Origin: JAWXUK01 sp044432725
GTDB taxonomy: Bacteria; Bacillota; Clostridia; Oscillospirales; Oscillospiraceae
Reading direction: 5' to 3'
DNA length: 64,000 nucleotides
NCBI GenBank assembly: GCA_044432725.1
Contig: JAWXUL010000005.1
Coordinates: forward strand, 75,392-139,391
Made by a program: the position numbers and the translations under genes. Below the pieces are notes generated by a model. The model saw nothing but the letters and a program-made list of their open reading frames with translations, ran no database searches and was not told the origin of the DNA. Below, in pieces: positions 46,211-55,808 of the stretch. The stretch's first letter is position 1. The number at the start of each line of letters is the position of its first letter.

Positions 46211-47016
46211 ATGACTTGTGTACAATGCCGTGAAACACTGCCTGATGGTGCGAAGTTTTGTCTGGAATGTGGTGCAAAGCAAAATATCATCTGTTCTTGC
46301 GAGAAGATTCTACCACCTAGTGCAAAATTTTCCTTAGAATGTGGAAAATCTACAGAGCAAAGGACAAAAAGTGATACCAGAGGAAGAGCCCTGTTCCCTA
46401 AAACCTGCAATCATGAGAGGGTATTTGATGAAGATGACGAGGAACAGGATTTTAAGTGCCCCCACCCCTCAACAAACCCCAAGAAAACAATCTTTTTGAG
46501 ATAGAGGATGATGTTCTGATTGCCGTTCTGGATCAAACCTTGGAGACCTATAAAATCCCCGAAGGCGTCACAGAAATCGAGAAAGATGCTTTTACAGATT
46601 GCAGTGCTTTGAAAAGAATAGAATTTTGTGCCACAGAAAAACCGAAAATAGCCACCAATGCCTTTACAAATACACCATGTGAGGAAGAAGCCCAGCGACG
46701 TGATGCACCAGAATCTGCCCTTTCTATTTACAACGGTTGCCTCACCTCTTTTGCTGATGATAACTATACCCATGTGGTCATCCCCTCCACAGTGACAGAG
46801 ATCGCATGCGGTGTTTTTGAGTCTTGCGATGGGCTTATTTCCGTCACAGTCCCTTCTTCAGTGACATCAGTGGGGGACAAAGCCTTTGCTTACAGCACAT
46901 CTCTCCGAGATATTTCCCTTCCTTCTTCTGTGAAAGAACTGGGGGAGGAAGTTTTCAGAATATGGTCAAAAAATTTGAAACAAAGGAATGTATCAAGAAA
47001 ATGCAAGCTATATTAG
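46211..47016 (+). pseudogene. Double zinc-ribbon/leucine-rich-repeat protein, frameshifted
   Basis: The first frame (46211-46504) starts MTCVQCRETLPDGAKFCLEC, a double zinc ribbon whose second half reads CSCEKILPPSAKFSLEC. Near 46459-46467 a run GCCCCCACCCC marks a frame change; the +1 frame then continues with IEDDVLIAVLD and LRR_5 units (YKIPEGVTEIEKDAF, HVVIPSTVTEIACGVF, DISLPSSVKELGEEVF) to about 46960. There it ends abruptly against the converging broken gene. One C more or less would restore the fusion, but its C-terminus would still be truncated. Confidence 0.7.
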
Positions 47017-47994
47017 CAAATGATGAGGTAATTGGGGGAGGAAAAAGAATTTTCGAAAAAAGACTGTTAGTGGGAAAATGTAATATAGAGTTAAAGTTGT
47101 ACAGAAATAAGGAGATGGGAATAGGTATCAAACTAGACAAGCCAGCCAAAGTTACCTGTGCAGTGATAGGAACCATAATTCCCCCAGCTATGGCACCAGT
47201 CATGGCTGAATTCCCCCCAGATTTGAGAATTTCTAGCTGATATTCCTCAGTGGTGATTTGTCCATTTTTCCATGCCTGATAAGAGGCAATGGATTCAGTA
47301 GTGACACCCACCACAGCACCGGCTTTTATCATAGCTCCACCCACATTTTTTCCAGTTGTAACCCATGTTGGCTGTGCCTTTTTTTGCTTGTGTCATTCTA
47401 TTATTGGTATCTTTGGCAATCTCTTTTCCTGTTTTGTATTGCTCTGTTTTGCAACCTACTTCCTTGACTTCATCTATTTTTTTCAGAATTTGTAACGACA
47501 ACGGTGTCTCTTGGCGTATTTTTTAATTCAATTTTTCCGTTACTCGTGTAAGCTTTGTGCTGATAGGTTGTTTTCTTGCCTGTTAAAAGGTTTGTTTTCG
47601 TCACATCTATTCCTATTTGATTTGATTGGTCACCTGCGTCAAAACGGCAAAGGAGGTTTTCTATTTTTCCTCTCTCTTGTAACATCCAATCCCATTCATA
47701 CCCCTTAGCTTGGATTATACCATGTCTTAAGTTTTTAACACATGTATCGCCACTTGTTTTGATATAATCTTTTAATGCTTTTGGATTTTTGAACATACCG
47801 CTGCTCTCAAAATTTCTATGCAGCCACTGCCACATCTCTACTTCACTGGTGAATTTATTGGCCAAAGTCACCCCACCTATTCCATTTAGGTAGTTTGCGT
47901 GTTGCTGAGCATATAAGTCACTGGTATCTTTGACCATATGAAGGACAATATCCTCATCAAATTTCTGGAGTTCTTTGTTCATTGGAAGCACCAC
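46955..47994 (-). pseudogene. Unknown protein with a glycine-zipper membrane segment, frameshifted
   Basis: Three frames read on from each other. 47994-47475 encodes MVLPMNKELQKFDEDIVLHM... to DTVVVTNSEK. After an A7 run the next (47500-47345) encodes KKIDEVKEVGCKTEQYKTGK... to YNWKK. The third (47344-about 47120) encodes GGAMIKAGAVVGVTTESIAS and the hydrophobic NSAMTGAIAGGIMVPITAQV. The tail after about 47110 looks like unrelated sequence. The family is unknown to me. The glycine-rich hydrophobic part suggests membrane insertion. Confidence 0.55.
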
Positions 47995-48244
47995 TTTCTC
48001 TAAAATATTCTTTTTTAGTAGTTCTTGTGATACTATTATATACTAATTGACAAGATATGTCAAGATTCGAAGTTTGCGAAAAAATGACCCCTCACATTTT
48101 TGTGAGAGGTCAATTTTATAACTTTTTTTCAGGGTGAATTTCTTAACTTAATGACATTGGCTATAGGCAACATCCCACAAAGTACTTGCTGTTCAATAAC
48201 AAATTATGTTACGATAAGGCAATCAAAAAGATGGCATTAGTTTT

Positions 48245-48494
48245 AAGGAAACACCTCATAACAAGGAATAAAAACTACACTGAATCCTCGTTGATTTAAT
48301 TATATCCACTCTGTCCATGGGATGAGTACGTTCATTCGAGCAAGGAATTCCTTTTTATGCGTTTTTACTTGAGATAATTCGTCTTGCAAATCAGAGAGAC
48401 TGATTTGGTTGTTCATGATTTCGCCTCTGATATTATTTTACTTCTATTTAACATGATTAGAGTTTTTATTCAAGTTTTTGTGAGGTGTTACCTT
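48245..48494 (-). mobile_element. Internally deleted IS5-family element
   Basis: Ends AAGGAAACACCTCA (48245-48258) and TGAGGTGTTACCTT (48481-48494) are inverted, closely matching the ends of the miniature elements at 41066 and 45820. Inside is the first part of a transposase gene on the minus strand. It is the likely parent type of the miniature elements. Confidence 0.75.
48300..48416 (-). pseudogene. IS5-family transposase, N-terminal fragment
   Basis: 38 codons starting MNNQISLSDLQDELSQVK and ending PWTEWI-stop, matching the start of IS5-group transposases (a conserved PW.EW near residue 35). The DDE catalytic domain is missing. Confidence 0.75.
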
Positions 48495-48663
48495 AATTGA
48501 TGTGTGAAGCACACCGTGGTTTATTTTTGTAAGTCGTAGAGAAGATTATTTTCAGAAATAAAGTAACTATCATAAAAAATGATCGAAATTCTGCATAACC
48601 TCTCTCATTTGTTCATATCTTGGTACAACTTAAAAAAGGAGTTGTTGCCGTGTGAAAGGGAAT

Positions 48664-48783
48664 ATGGAAGAAAGAGGGAAGAATTTGGCGATTTATATCA
48701 TTGAAAATAAAACAACTGTCAGAAAAGCTGCAGAATACTTCGGAGTGAGTAAGAGCACCGTTCATACAGTTATAAGTATATAG
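48664..48783 (+). pseudogene. SpoIIID fragment
   Basis: 39 codons: MEERGKNLAIYIIENKTTVR then KAAEYFGVSKSTVHTVI. This matches the first 40 residues of SpoIIID, the small mother-cell transcription factor of sporulation, including the HTH core. The rest (about 45 residues) is absent; the frame ends at TAG 48781. GTG at 48652 is an alternative start. The HTH alone may still bind DNA, but a relic is more likely. A terminator-like hairpin follows at 48787-48825. Confidence 0.7.
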
Positions 48784-48997
48784 AACGTTTACACCTTGTC
48801 GTGAGATAAGGTGTAATTTTTTGTAGAATCATTGGATTATTGTCACGAATTTTGAAAGTGCCCGTTCTGTTAGGTTTTGGATTTTAATATGGATGCGGGG
48901 GAACGTATGGAAAGGAGTCTATTCTTCGGAATGGGCTTCTTTTTTTGCATATCTATGAATTTTCACTTATCGAAAAAAACGATAATATTTCCAAGAA

Positions 48998-49031
48998 TCC
49001 CAAAATCTGTCCTTCTTCTATGGTATAATAG
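48998..49031 (+). promoter_or_regulatory. Island promoter motif, copy 2 (WYL regulator)
   Basis: TCCCAAA then ATCTGTCC (49005-49012), 11 bp, TATAAT (49024-49029), with a GATATATC palindrome immediately downstream. The start codon follows about 28 bases later, so the WYL gene may autoregulate. Confidence 0.7.
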
Positions 49032-49056
49032 ATATATCAACAAAGGAGGGGATAAT

Positions 49057-49971
49057 ATGCTAGATTTTGGAGGAAACAAAAGTTTTCGTTTACTAAGTAT
49101 GTACGAAATCTTGAACAAAGGAGAGGACATTAGTAAAACTGACCTTGCACAAGAATTTAATGTCAGTGAAAAGACAATCGGACGAGATATTGATGATTTA
49201 AGGTCATATCTTGCTGAAACCCATCAATACGAGGACGAAGTGGCAATCAAGTACGACAAAACTAGAAACATCTACAGACTAATTCGATTTCAAAGAGAGT
49301 GGTTGACCAATCAGGAGGTTTTAGCCGTTTGTAAAGTTCTTTTGGAAAGTCGTGCTTTTAATAAACGAGAATTGGACGTACTGTTAGAGAAAATGCTCTC
49401 TCAAGTGACACCAACTAGCCGTGAACTAGCAGAAAAAATCATAAAAAACGAGCAATTCCACTACACCCCAGTAAGTCATGGAAAAGATTTGATTTCTTCT
49501 ATTTGGGAACTTTCTAACTTTATTACGCAACAAGAACTGATCGAAATCTCTTACACTAGAATCGATGGTGTGGCTCGAAAACACGAAATAAAACCAGTGG
49601 CCGTCATGTTTTCGGAGTATTATTTTTACTTAATCGCCTTTATGGCCGATGATAGAAAGGATTTTCCTACTGTTTTTCGTATAGACCGAATCACAGACTT
49701 TAAGGGATTAGGTGAAAAATTTCACGTTCCCTATACGGAGAAATTCAGTGACGGAGAGTTCCGAAATCGAGTGCAATTTATGTACGCAGGTGCCTTACGG
49801 ACGGTAAACTTTGAGTATCATGGACAGTCTGTGGAGGCTGTGTTGGACAGGCTTCCCACGGCACAGGTCTTGTCAGAAGAGAACGGCGTTTTTACATTAA
49901 AAGTTGAGGTTTATGGGAATGGGATTGATATGTGGCTGAGAAGTCAGGGGGAATATGTGAAAATTCTGTAA
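49057..49971 (+). CDS. WYL-domain transcription regulator
   Basis: A 304-residue regulator. Residues 10-70 form a winged helix (SKTDLAQEFNVSEKTIGRDI); residues about 150-250 are a WYL domain (LIEISYTRIDG, then SEYYFYLIAFM), and a WCX-like C-terminus ends with EVYGNGIDMWLRSQGEYVKIL. WYL regulators bind nucleic-acid-type ligands and often repress or activate phage-defence operons. The ATG at 49057 follows AAAGGAGG; longer frames upstream cross the promoter. It lies 84 bases before the Sel1-repeat gene and heads module B. A close, deleted copy lies at 37483. Confidence 0.92.
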   Translation: MLDFGGNKSFRLLSMYEILNKGEDISKTDLAQEFNVSEKTIGRDIDDLRSYLAETHQYEDEVAIKYDKTRNIYRLIRFQREWLTNQEVLAVCKVLLESRAFNKRELDVLLEKMLSQVTPTSRELAEKIIKNEQFHYTPVSHGKDLISSIWELSNFITQQELIEISYTRIDGVARKHEIKPVAVMFSEYYFYLIAFMADDRKDFPTVFRIDRITDFKGLGEKFHVPYTEKFSDGEFRNRVQFMYAGALRTVNFEYHGQSVEAVLDRLPTAQVLSEENGVFTLKVEVYGNGIDMWLRSQGEYVKIL

Positions 49972-50054
49972 ATTTATGTTGAAGTTAGAGGGAAATTGTG
50001 GTAAACTATAATGGACTATGGTTAAGAACACCCACGATTTATGGAGGCTATTCT

Positions 50055-51890
50055 ATGATTAAAATTGAAGTACTGTACAACAGAAGAAGAAAATCCGTTG
50101 ATATTTACGCAGGGGAAGAGGAATGTACCTTTGAGTATCTTCAAAACAGAGAAATTCCCTCTTGGTTTGAAGCGTATTCCAACGACAAATTTGCTTGGAA
50201 AGGACTGCTTCCAGAATTGTCTAACCAATTAGGTATGACAGTTGCGGAGATGGAATTTGATTTTCAAGGGGATGCATCCTCCAAAGCAATCTTTGAGGAG
50301 GCTTTGGCAAAGAACAAAGGAAAAACAGCTTCTCCCCAAGAGGAAGCAAAGCAACCAAACAGCCAAGCAAAAGAAGAGGCATTGGAAAATGCTAAAATTT
50401 ACGAGGAAGCGAATAAATTAGAAGAGGCGAAAGAACAATTTAAAATTGCGGCTGATTTGGGCGATGTGGAAGCTTGTTACCACTATGGTCGTCTGTCTTC
50501 AGGGACTGTGGCAGTGAGTTATTACAAAAAAGCGGCAGAAAAGAGCAATGGTTTGGCAATGTCTGCACTGGGAGATTGTTATCGGATTGGAACAGGCACA
50601 AGTAAAGACGAAAACTTGGCCTTGGAATGGTATGCAAGAGCCAGTGAGCACAATGTTCCTGAAGCCAATTATCGTATGGGGAAGGGCTATCAAAAAGGTG
50701 GCATTCTCCCCCAAAATCCTGTTTTTGCCCAAGGTCACTTTCAAAAAGCGGCAGATTCTGGTCATGAGTTTGCACAAACAGAATTGGGGTTATGTTATTT
50801 CAAAGGTTCTGGTGTTGCGACAGATAAAGTAAAAGCAGTAGAATATTGGCAAAAAGCAGTGACACAGAAAATCCCAAAAGCGCAATACTTCCTTGGTCTC
50901 TGTTATCTGAAAGGGGAAGGCATAGACAAGAATCAGGAGGTCGCCTTGGTATTATTAGAAGAATCTGCTCAAACTGGATTTCTGATGGCACAACGAAAAC
51001 TGGGGGAAGTATATCTTGGAGGGAGTAGCCCTGAAAAGGGAATCTTTTGGTTTGAGAAAGCAGCGGAACAAGGAAGTCTTGATTCTAAAATGGAATTGAT
51101 GAAGTGCTACTTTTCTGGTTTGGGTGTCACTCAAGACTATCAAAAAGCAATCGACTTATATGCAAATTCCTCTAAAGAAGAACTTCGTGCGGAAAAATAT
51201 GCTGAATCCCACTTTTTGATGGGAGAATGTTACTTTAACGGGTATGCAGTTCTTCAGGACAAAGTAGCAGCAAAGGAATATTACAGTATTTCAGCGGATC
51301 TTGGTTTTCTTCCTGCAAATACAAAATTGGGCGAAGTGTATCAGAAAGCCCAAGATGGTGAAAAAGAAAAAGACATCAATAAGTCTGTAGCATGGTACGA
51401 AAAAGCAGCACAACAAGGAGATATTAATGCCATGTTGGCTCTTGGGAAACTTTACAAAAAACGAGAAGTGGAAGAACTTGGTAAAAAAGAAAGTTTTAAA
51501 TTAGCCTATGATTGGTATCTGAAAGCAGGGGAACTAGGAAATGCCGAAGCACAGATGATTCTTGGATTATTTTGGTATGAAGGTTGGGGTGTGGACAAAT
51601 GGAGTTACGATGAATCTGCAAAGTGGTATGAAAAAGCTGCAAAACAAGGCCATGCAGAAGCTCAATATCATTTGGCTAAATATTTTTATGAGGGTCATGG
51701 AGTACCAGAAGATGAGGCTGTTGCTTTTGACTGGTTTATGAAAGCAGCAGATCAAGGACATAAAGGGGCACAAAAAGAAGCTCTCTGGCATATTAAAAAG
51801 GGGCGAGGTACTGGCAATGCGCCAGACAAAGACGGAGCAGCGAAGCAGGCAGAAAAATGGTCAAACGAAGAAATGTCTTACGATAACTAA
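50055..51890 (+). CDS. Sel1-repeat protein of module B
   Basis: A 611-residue soluble protein. Residues 1-85 are a small separate domain (MIKIEVLYNRRRKSVDIYAG start, beta-rich) of unknown family. A Gln/Glu/Lys linker follows, then from about 125 to 595 around a dozen Sel1-like (TPR-type) repeats such as AQTELGLCYFKGSGVATDKV, or AEAQYHLAKYFYEGHGVPED. Sel1 proteins are scaffolds. It occupies the place the dynamin-like and tail-anchored proteins hold in module A. The ATG at 50055 follows GGAGG by 7 bases. Confidence 0.88.
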   Translation: MIKIEVLYNRRRKSVDIYAGEEECTFEYLQNREIPSWFEAYSNDKFAWKGLLPELSNQLGMTVAEMEFDFQGDASSKAIFEEALAKNKGKTASPQEEAKQPNSQAKEEALENAKIYEEANKLEEAKEQFKIAADLGDVEACYHYGRLSSGTVAVSYYKKAAEKSNGLAMSALGDCYRIGTGTSKDENLALEWYARASEHNVPEANYRMGKGYQKGGILPQNPVFAQGHFQKAADSGHEFAQTELGLCYFKGSGVATDKVKAVEYWQKAVTQKIPKAQYFLGLCYLKGEGIDKNQEVALVLLEESAQTGFLMAQRKLGEVYLGGSSPEKGIFWFEKAAEQGSLDSKMELMKCYFSGLGVTQDYQKAIDLYANSSKEELRAEKYAESHFLMGECYFNGYAVLQDKVAAKEYYSISADLGFLPANTKLGEVYQKAQDGEKEKDINKSVAWYEKAAQQGDINAMLALGKLYKKREVEELGKKESFKLAYDWYLKAGELGNAEAQMILGLFWYEGWGVDKWSYDESAKWYEKAAKQGHAEAQYHLAKYFYEGHGVPEDEAVAFDWFMKAADQGHKGAQKEALWHIKKGRGTGNAPDKDGAAKQAEKWSNEEMSYDN

Positions 51891-51908
51891 GAAAGAAGGA
51901 ATGGAAAA

Positions 51909-54900
51909 ATGAGCGATTTCTCTCAATTACAAGCACAAGAATCGGCGCAGTTGGATGATTCTTTACGACTGATTCGTGATGTGGTTTACAAAGATTATTA
52001 TGGAAATCTGGCTTCTTGCGACCTTGTACCGCTGAAATCTTTTGGCACGAGCATTGGCTTCCCAGATTTACACCACAAAAAACCAGAAGAAATGATGAAA
52101 CTGCTGAAACTTCGGAAAATTACCTATAAAAAAGACGAAGACGTCTTGGAGAAATTAACCAGTATTTATAATGCCGCACAGGTAGGGAAAAGCCGATTGA
52201 TTTTTATCATCAATGGTTGGGTGGATAAAGCCACTGAAATTTATATTGGTGCTGTGGGTGGTTTGCTAGAATCTGAAGATGCAATCAAGAGCCTGAAATC
52301 TGGCTTACAAGGGAATTTTGCAGGGAGTGAACTGGAATCATTCGATGTGGCCAGCACAAAAACCTTACTGGACAGTGTTTTTTCAGAGATGGAAAGTAAC
52401 ATCACCTCTGTGTCCTCTTTGGGGTCTCGCCGTGACAAAACCAGCACAGAAAACAAAGAATTTCTCCAAGGGATCGAGCATTTGATTGATGCAATGGAGG
52501 GGAAAGAATATGTGGGAGTTTTTTTGACACAAGGGGTGTCTAAAGACGAAATCACAGAAATCACCACAAATTATGAGAATCTATACACCACGCTTTCCCA
52601 ATTTCAAAAAGCAACTTTCACAGAAAATGAAAGCGACACACAGGGAACCTCAGAAACCGACACCACAGGCAGAGCCACAGGGAATAATCGTGGTCGTGGA
52701 ATAGCAAAAACAGTTGGGCTTAGTTTTGGCTCAAGTTTAGGTGCAGCTTGTATTGGTTCTTTAGGTTTGAGTTTCGGATTATCTGTCAGTCGTACTGCCT
52801 CACAAAACTGGGGTTCCTTTGAATCAGACAACAAGAGTAAATCCATTGGTATTTCTACCTCGACCACCAAGGGGACAAGCGCACAATATGAAGTGACGGA
52901 CAAAAACGTCACTCAATTATTGGAAACCATTGATTTACAACTGGAACGTCTACGAGAAGGGGAAGATTATGGCTTATTCCACACAGGTTCTTACTTTTTG
53001 TCCACGAAACCAGAAAATGCCTTGCTTGCTGCCAATACTTACCAATCTTTGCTTAATGGCGAGGGGGTTTCATGTGAACGAAGCGCCATAAATCTTTGGA
53101 CAAATACTACCTCTCAAACAAAAGTGACAAAACTGAAAGAATACCTAAAACGTGGCTATCACCCCACTTTTTTTCGTCAAACGGGGGAAAACCAAGGGAT
53201 AACCTGTATGGCAGCCACCTTGGTCACAGGGCTTGCCTTACCCATTCACATGGGATTACCACAAAAATCAATTTCTGGCCTTTCTGTCATTGAACACGCT
53301 GATTTTGGACGAAATATCCTGATTAAAAACCGAGAAAAGAAAGAATTATTTACTTTAGGGCAATTTTATCACATGGGTAGAGGAAATGGTTTGCAAGTGG
53401 AATTAGACAAAAATGAATTGACAAAACACTGCTTTATCACAGGTTCTACAGGCTCTGGTAAATCCAATACCGTCTATTCCATGTTGGATAAGCTTCTGGA
53501 AGAAAACGTGAAATTCATGGTGATTGAACCTGCAAAAGGGGAGTACAAAAAGGTATTTGGTGGCCGTTCTGACGTGGAAGTCTACGGCACAAATCCCTAC
53601 AAAGTTCCCAATTTGCTACAAATTAATCCTTTTTCTTTCCCCGTGGAGGACACTCACGTGTTAGAGCATATTGACCGTTTGGTGGAAGTGTTTAACGCTT
53701 GTTGGCCGATGTATGCCGCTATGCCTGCGATTTTGAAGGAAGCGGTGGAGAAATCTTACCTGAAATGTGGTTGGAATTTAAGTACTTCTTTGGGGAGCGA
53801 CAAATTCCCCACCTTTGATATTTTGTTAGAAACCCTGCCAGAAGTGGTGGAAAGCTCTCAATACTCCAAAGATACCAGTAGTGATTACAAGGGTGCCTTG
53901 GTGACTCGTGTGCGTTCGCTCACTACAGGGATTTTTGGGCAAATTTTCAAGAAAGACCTTGACAACGAGAAATTATTCAACGAAAATGTGATCATTGACC
54001 TGAGTCGAGTGGGTTCTCAAGAAACAAAAGCCTTGATTATGGGGATTTTGGTGCTGAAACTGCAAGAATCCCGTATGTCGGAAGACACAGGTAGTGATGA
54101 AAAATTGCGTCACGTCACAGTCTTGGAAGAGGCGCATAATTTGCTAAAACGCACTTCCAGTGAACAAAGCCAAGAGGGGTCGAATCTCCAAGGAAAATCT
54201 GTGGAAATGCTTGCCAATGCCATTGCAGAAATGCGTACTTATGGGGAAGGATTCATCATTGCAGACCAGTCCCCTGGGCTGTTGGATATGTCTGTCATTC
54301 GCAACACAAACACGAAAATTATCATGCGTTTACCTGACGAAGAGGATCGCAAATTGGTGGGAAAAGCGGCGGCACTGAATGACGACCAAATTATTGAGCT
54401 GGCAAAATTAGAATGTGGTGTGGCGGCAGTGTCGGAAAGTGGCTGGTTGGAGCCTGTACTGTGCCAGGTTGACTTGTTTGACAAAGATAAAAAGAAACCC
54501 ATGTCACAGAAGAAATACCAGTGGGTTGACGTGGAAACAGTGGCTGTTCGGAAGTTTTTAGACTGTGCATTTTGTGGGGAATCCTATGATTTGTCCAGTG
54601 AGGAAGTGGATTCTGTGAAAAAATGGATGAATAACGCAAGTATTGACGACGATTTAAAAGAGGAAGCACTGAAGGCGTTATATCAAGTGATCCGTCAAGA
54701 AAAATTGGAAAAGTACGAACATTTACCTATTTCCGCATGTTTGATGAATGAATATTTGCTTCCTTTGTATCTGCAAGACAAGACAAAAGATGAAGTATTG
54801 GAAAATATTATTCAGTATTTGAATTTGGAGAAAACTGCTCGTTTGTACACTCAATTGAAGGAGAATGTTGATGACGTATATGAAAATATTCACTTGATGT

Positions 54901-54953
54901 TTCCTCCATTAGAAAATTCTAGTCAAATGAATCATGGTGAGGCGGTGAAATAA
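51909..54953 (+). CDS. HerA/DUF87-type ATPase of module B
   Basis: A 1014-residue paralogue of the ATPase at 31404. The N-terminal ~250 residues differ most; a glycine/serine-rich stretch (GLSFGSSLGAACIGSLGLSF) lies near 272-295. The core has Walker A GSTGSGKS (512-519), Walker B VLEEAH (738-743), and the same GEGFIIADQSP and IRNTNTKIIMRLP sections. Family knowledge: HerA/FtsK-like hexameric motors translocate DNA, and relatives drive some secretion and defence systems. Its TAA stop overlaps the ATG of the toxin gene (TAATG), so toxin and motor are made together. Confidence 0.88.
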   Translation: MSDFSQLQAQESAQLDDSLRLIRDVVYKDYYGNLASCDLVPLKSFGTSIGFPDLHHKKPEEMMKLLKLRKITYKKDEDVLEKLTSIYNAAQVGKSRLIFIINGWVDKATEIYIGAVGGLLESEDAIKSLKSGLQGNFAGSELESFDVASTKTLLDSVFSEMESNITSVSSLGSRRDKTSTENKEFLQGIEHLIDAMEGKEYVGVFLTQGVSKDEITEITTNYENLYTTLSQFQKATFTENESDTQGTSETDTTGRATGNNRGRGIAKTVGLSFGSSLGAACIGSLGLSFGLSVSRTASQNWGSFESDNKSKSIGISTSTTKGTSAQYEVTDKNVTQLLETIDLQLERLREGEDYGLFHTGSYFLSTKPENALLAANTYQSLLNGEGVSCERSAINLWTNTTSQTKVTKLKEYLKRGYHPTFFRQTGENQGITCMAATLVTGLALPIHMGLPQKSISGLSVIEHADFGRNILIKNREKKELFTLGQFYHMGRGNGLQVELDKNELTKHCFITGSTGSGKSNTVYSMLDKLLEENVKFMVIEPAKGEYKKVFGGRSDVEVYGTNPYKVPNLLQINPFSFPVEDTHVLEHIDRLVEVFNACWPMYAAMPAILKEAVEKSYLKCGWNLSTSLGSDKFPTFDILLETLPEVVESSQYSKDTSSDYKGALVTRVRSLTTGIFGQIFKKDLDNEKLFNENVIIDLSRVGSQETKALIMGILVLKLQESRMSEDTGSDEKLRHVTVLEEAHNLLKRTSSEQSQEGSNLQGKSVEMLANAIAEMRTYGEGFIIADQSPGLLDMSVIRNTNTKIIMRLPDEEDRKLVGKAAALNDDQIIELAKLECGVAAVSESGWLEPVLCQVDLFDKDKKKPMSQKKYQWVDVETVAVRKFLDCAFCGESYDLSSEEVDSVKKWMNNASIDDDLKEEALKALYQVIRQEKLEKYEHLPISACLMNEYLLPLYLQDKTKDEVLENIIQYLNLEKTARLYTQLKENVDDVYENIHLMFPPLENSSQMNHGEAVK

Positions 54954-55807
54954 TGGGAGAGATTAGCCAAAATCCTGAAAAGGAAAAAGAAAAAGAGCAA
55001 CCCGAAAAAGAAAATTTTGATGATAAAGCAAAAAAATCTTTCTGGAGTAACTTAATTCAAAAAGAAATAGAGAATGCGATTAATCCACTTGCTCGGTTTA
55101 CAAAGAATAAAGAGAATGACAGAAAGGAAAATGTCCCTCCAACTAAAGAAGAAATGTTGGATAAATTGTTTCGAGACCCAATAGCGGACGAGGTAGCGGA
55201 AAAACCTGAAAAAAGTGAAAAAGATGACTTAAACTCCAGAGATAATAACCTTGAAAAGAGTAATGTGGGTATTTCCAATGACAAAACTGCAGCGAACAGC
55301 TCATATAAAGAAGGAGACCTTATTTGTAAAACAGACGACAACGGAAAAACTTATCAAAAAGGGAAGGATCTTCTACCTAATGAAACCTATGTCCTTAATG
55401 GCTACAAATATAAGACAGATAAGCAAGGTAGGGTGAGTTCAGCAAAGGGTGATGTAACAAAAGAGAAAATAAATGATGATAAACGAAAAAATCTGCCCGA
55501 TAAAATGGATGATATTGGGAAAGGGGACCAAAGAGAAACGGACCAACGTGGCCATATTATCGGCGATAAATTAGGTGGTGACAATACTCTGGGTAATTTG
55601 ATTCCTCAAGATGCCAAGCTAAATAATGGAAAATATAAGAGTATGGAAGAAAAACTAAAAAAAGCTACACAAGACGGAAAAGATGTGAGTGTGGACATTA
55701 AGATAAGGTACGATGATAAAACAAGAAGACCCAGCGAAATCAGGGTGGTTACCACCATCAATGGTGAGAAAACTTCGTATAAATTTAAAAATGAAGGAGA
55801 AAAATAA
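54953..55807 (+). CDS. Endonuclease_NS_2-type toxin of module B
   Basis: 284 residues. The first ~115 are very charged and probably disordered, with no LXG, WXG or signal peptide. From about 120 a beta-rich lead-in (GDLICKTDDNGKTYQKG) precedes the nuclease: RGHIIGDKLGG (H201 as likely general base), TLGNLIPQDAKLNNGKYKSM, and the closing strand GEKTSYKFKN. This is the DNA/RNA non-specific endonuclease domain found at the C-termini of YeeF-like toxins. It is coupled by TAATG to the HerA gene and followed after 1 base by a YezG-type immunity gene. Confidence 0.85.
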   Translation: MGEISQNPEKEKEKEQPEKENFDDKAKKSFWSNLIQKEIENAINPLARFTKNKENDRKENVPPTKEEMLDKLFRDPIADEVAEKPEKSEKDDLNSRDNNLEKSNVGISNDKTAANSSYKEGDLICKTDDNGKTYQKGKDLLPNETYVLNGYKYKTDKQGRVSSAKGDVTKEKINDDKRKNLPDKMDDIGKGDQRETDQRGHIIGDKLGGDNTLGNLIPQDAKLNNGKYKSMEEKLKKATQDGKDVSVDIKIRYDDKTRRPSEIRVVTTINGEKTSYKFKNEGEK

Positions 55808-55808
55808 A

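Noticed and set aside
48877..49056. 60-codon N-terminal extension of the WYL regulator
   Set aside because: It would cross promoter copy 2; the ATG at 49057 has a strong ribosome site and begins the normal HTH.
37483..49971. Invertible segment flanked by the two WYL copies
   Set aside because: The copies are inverted, but DNA identity looks to be only about 75-80 percent and one is heavily deleted, so frequent recombination is unlikely.
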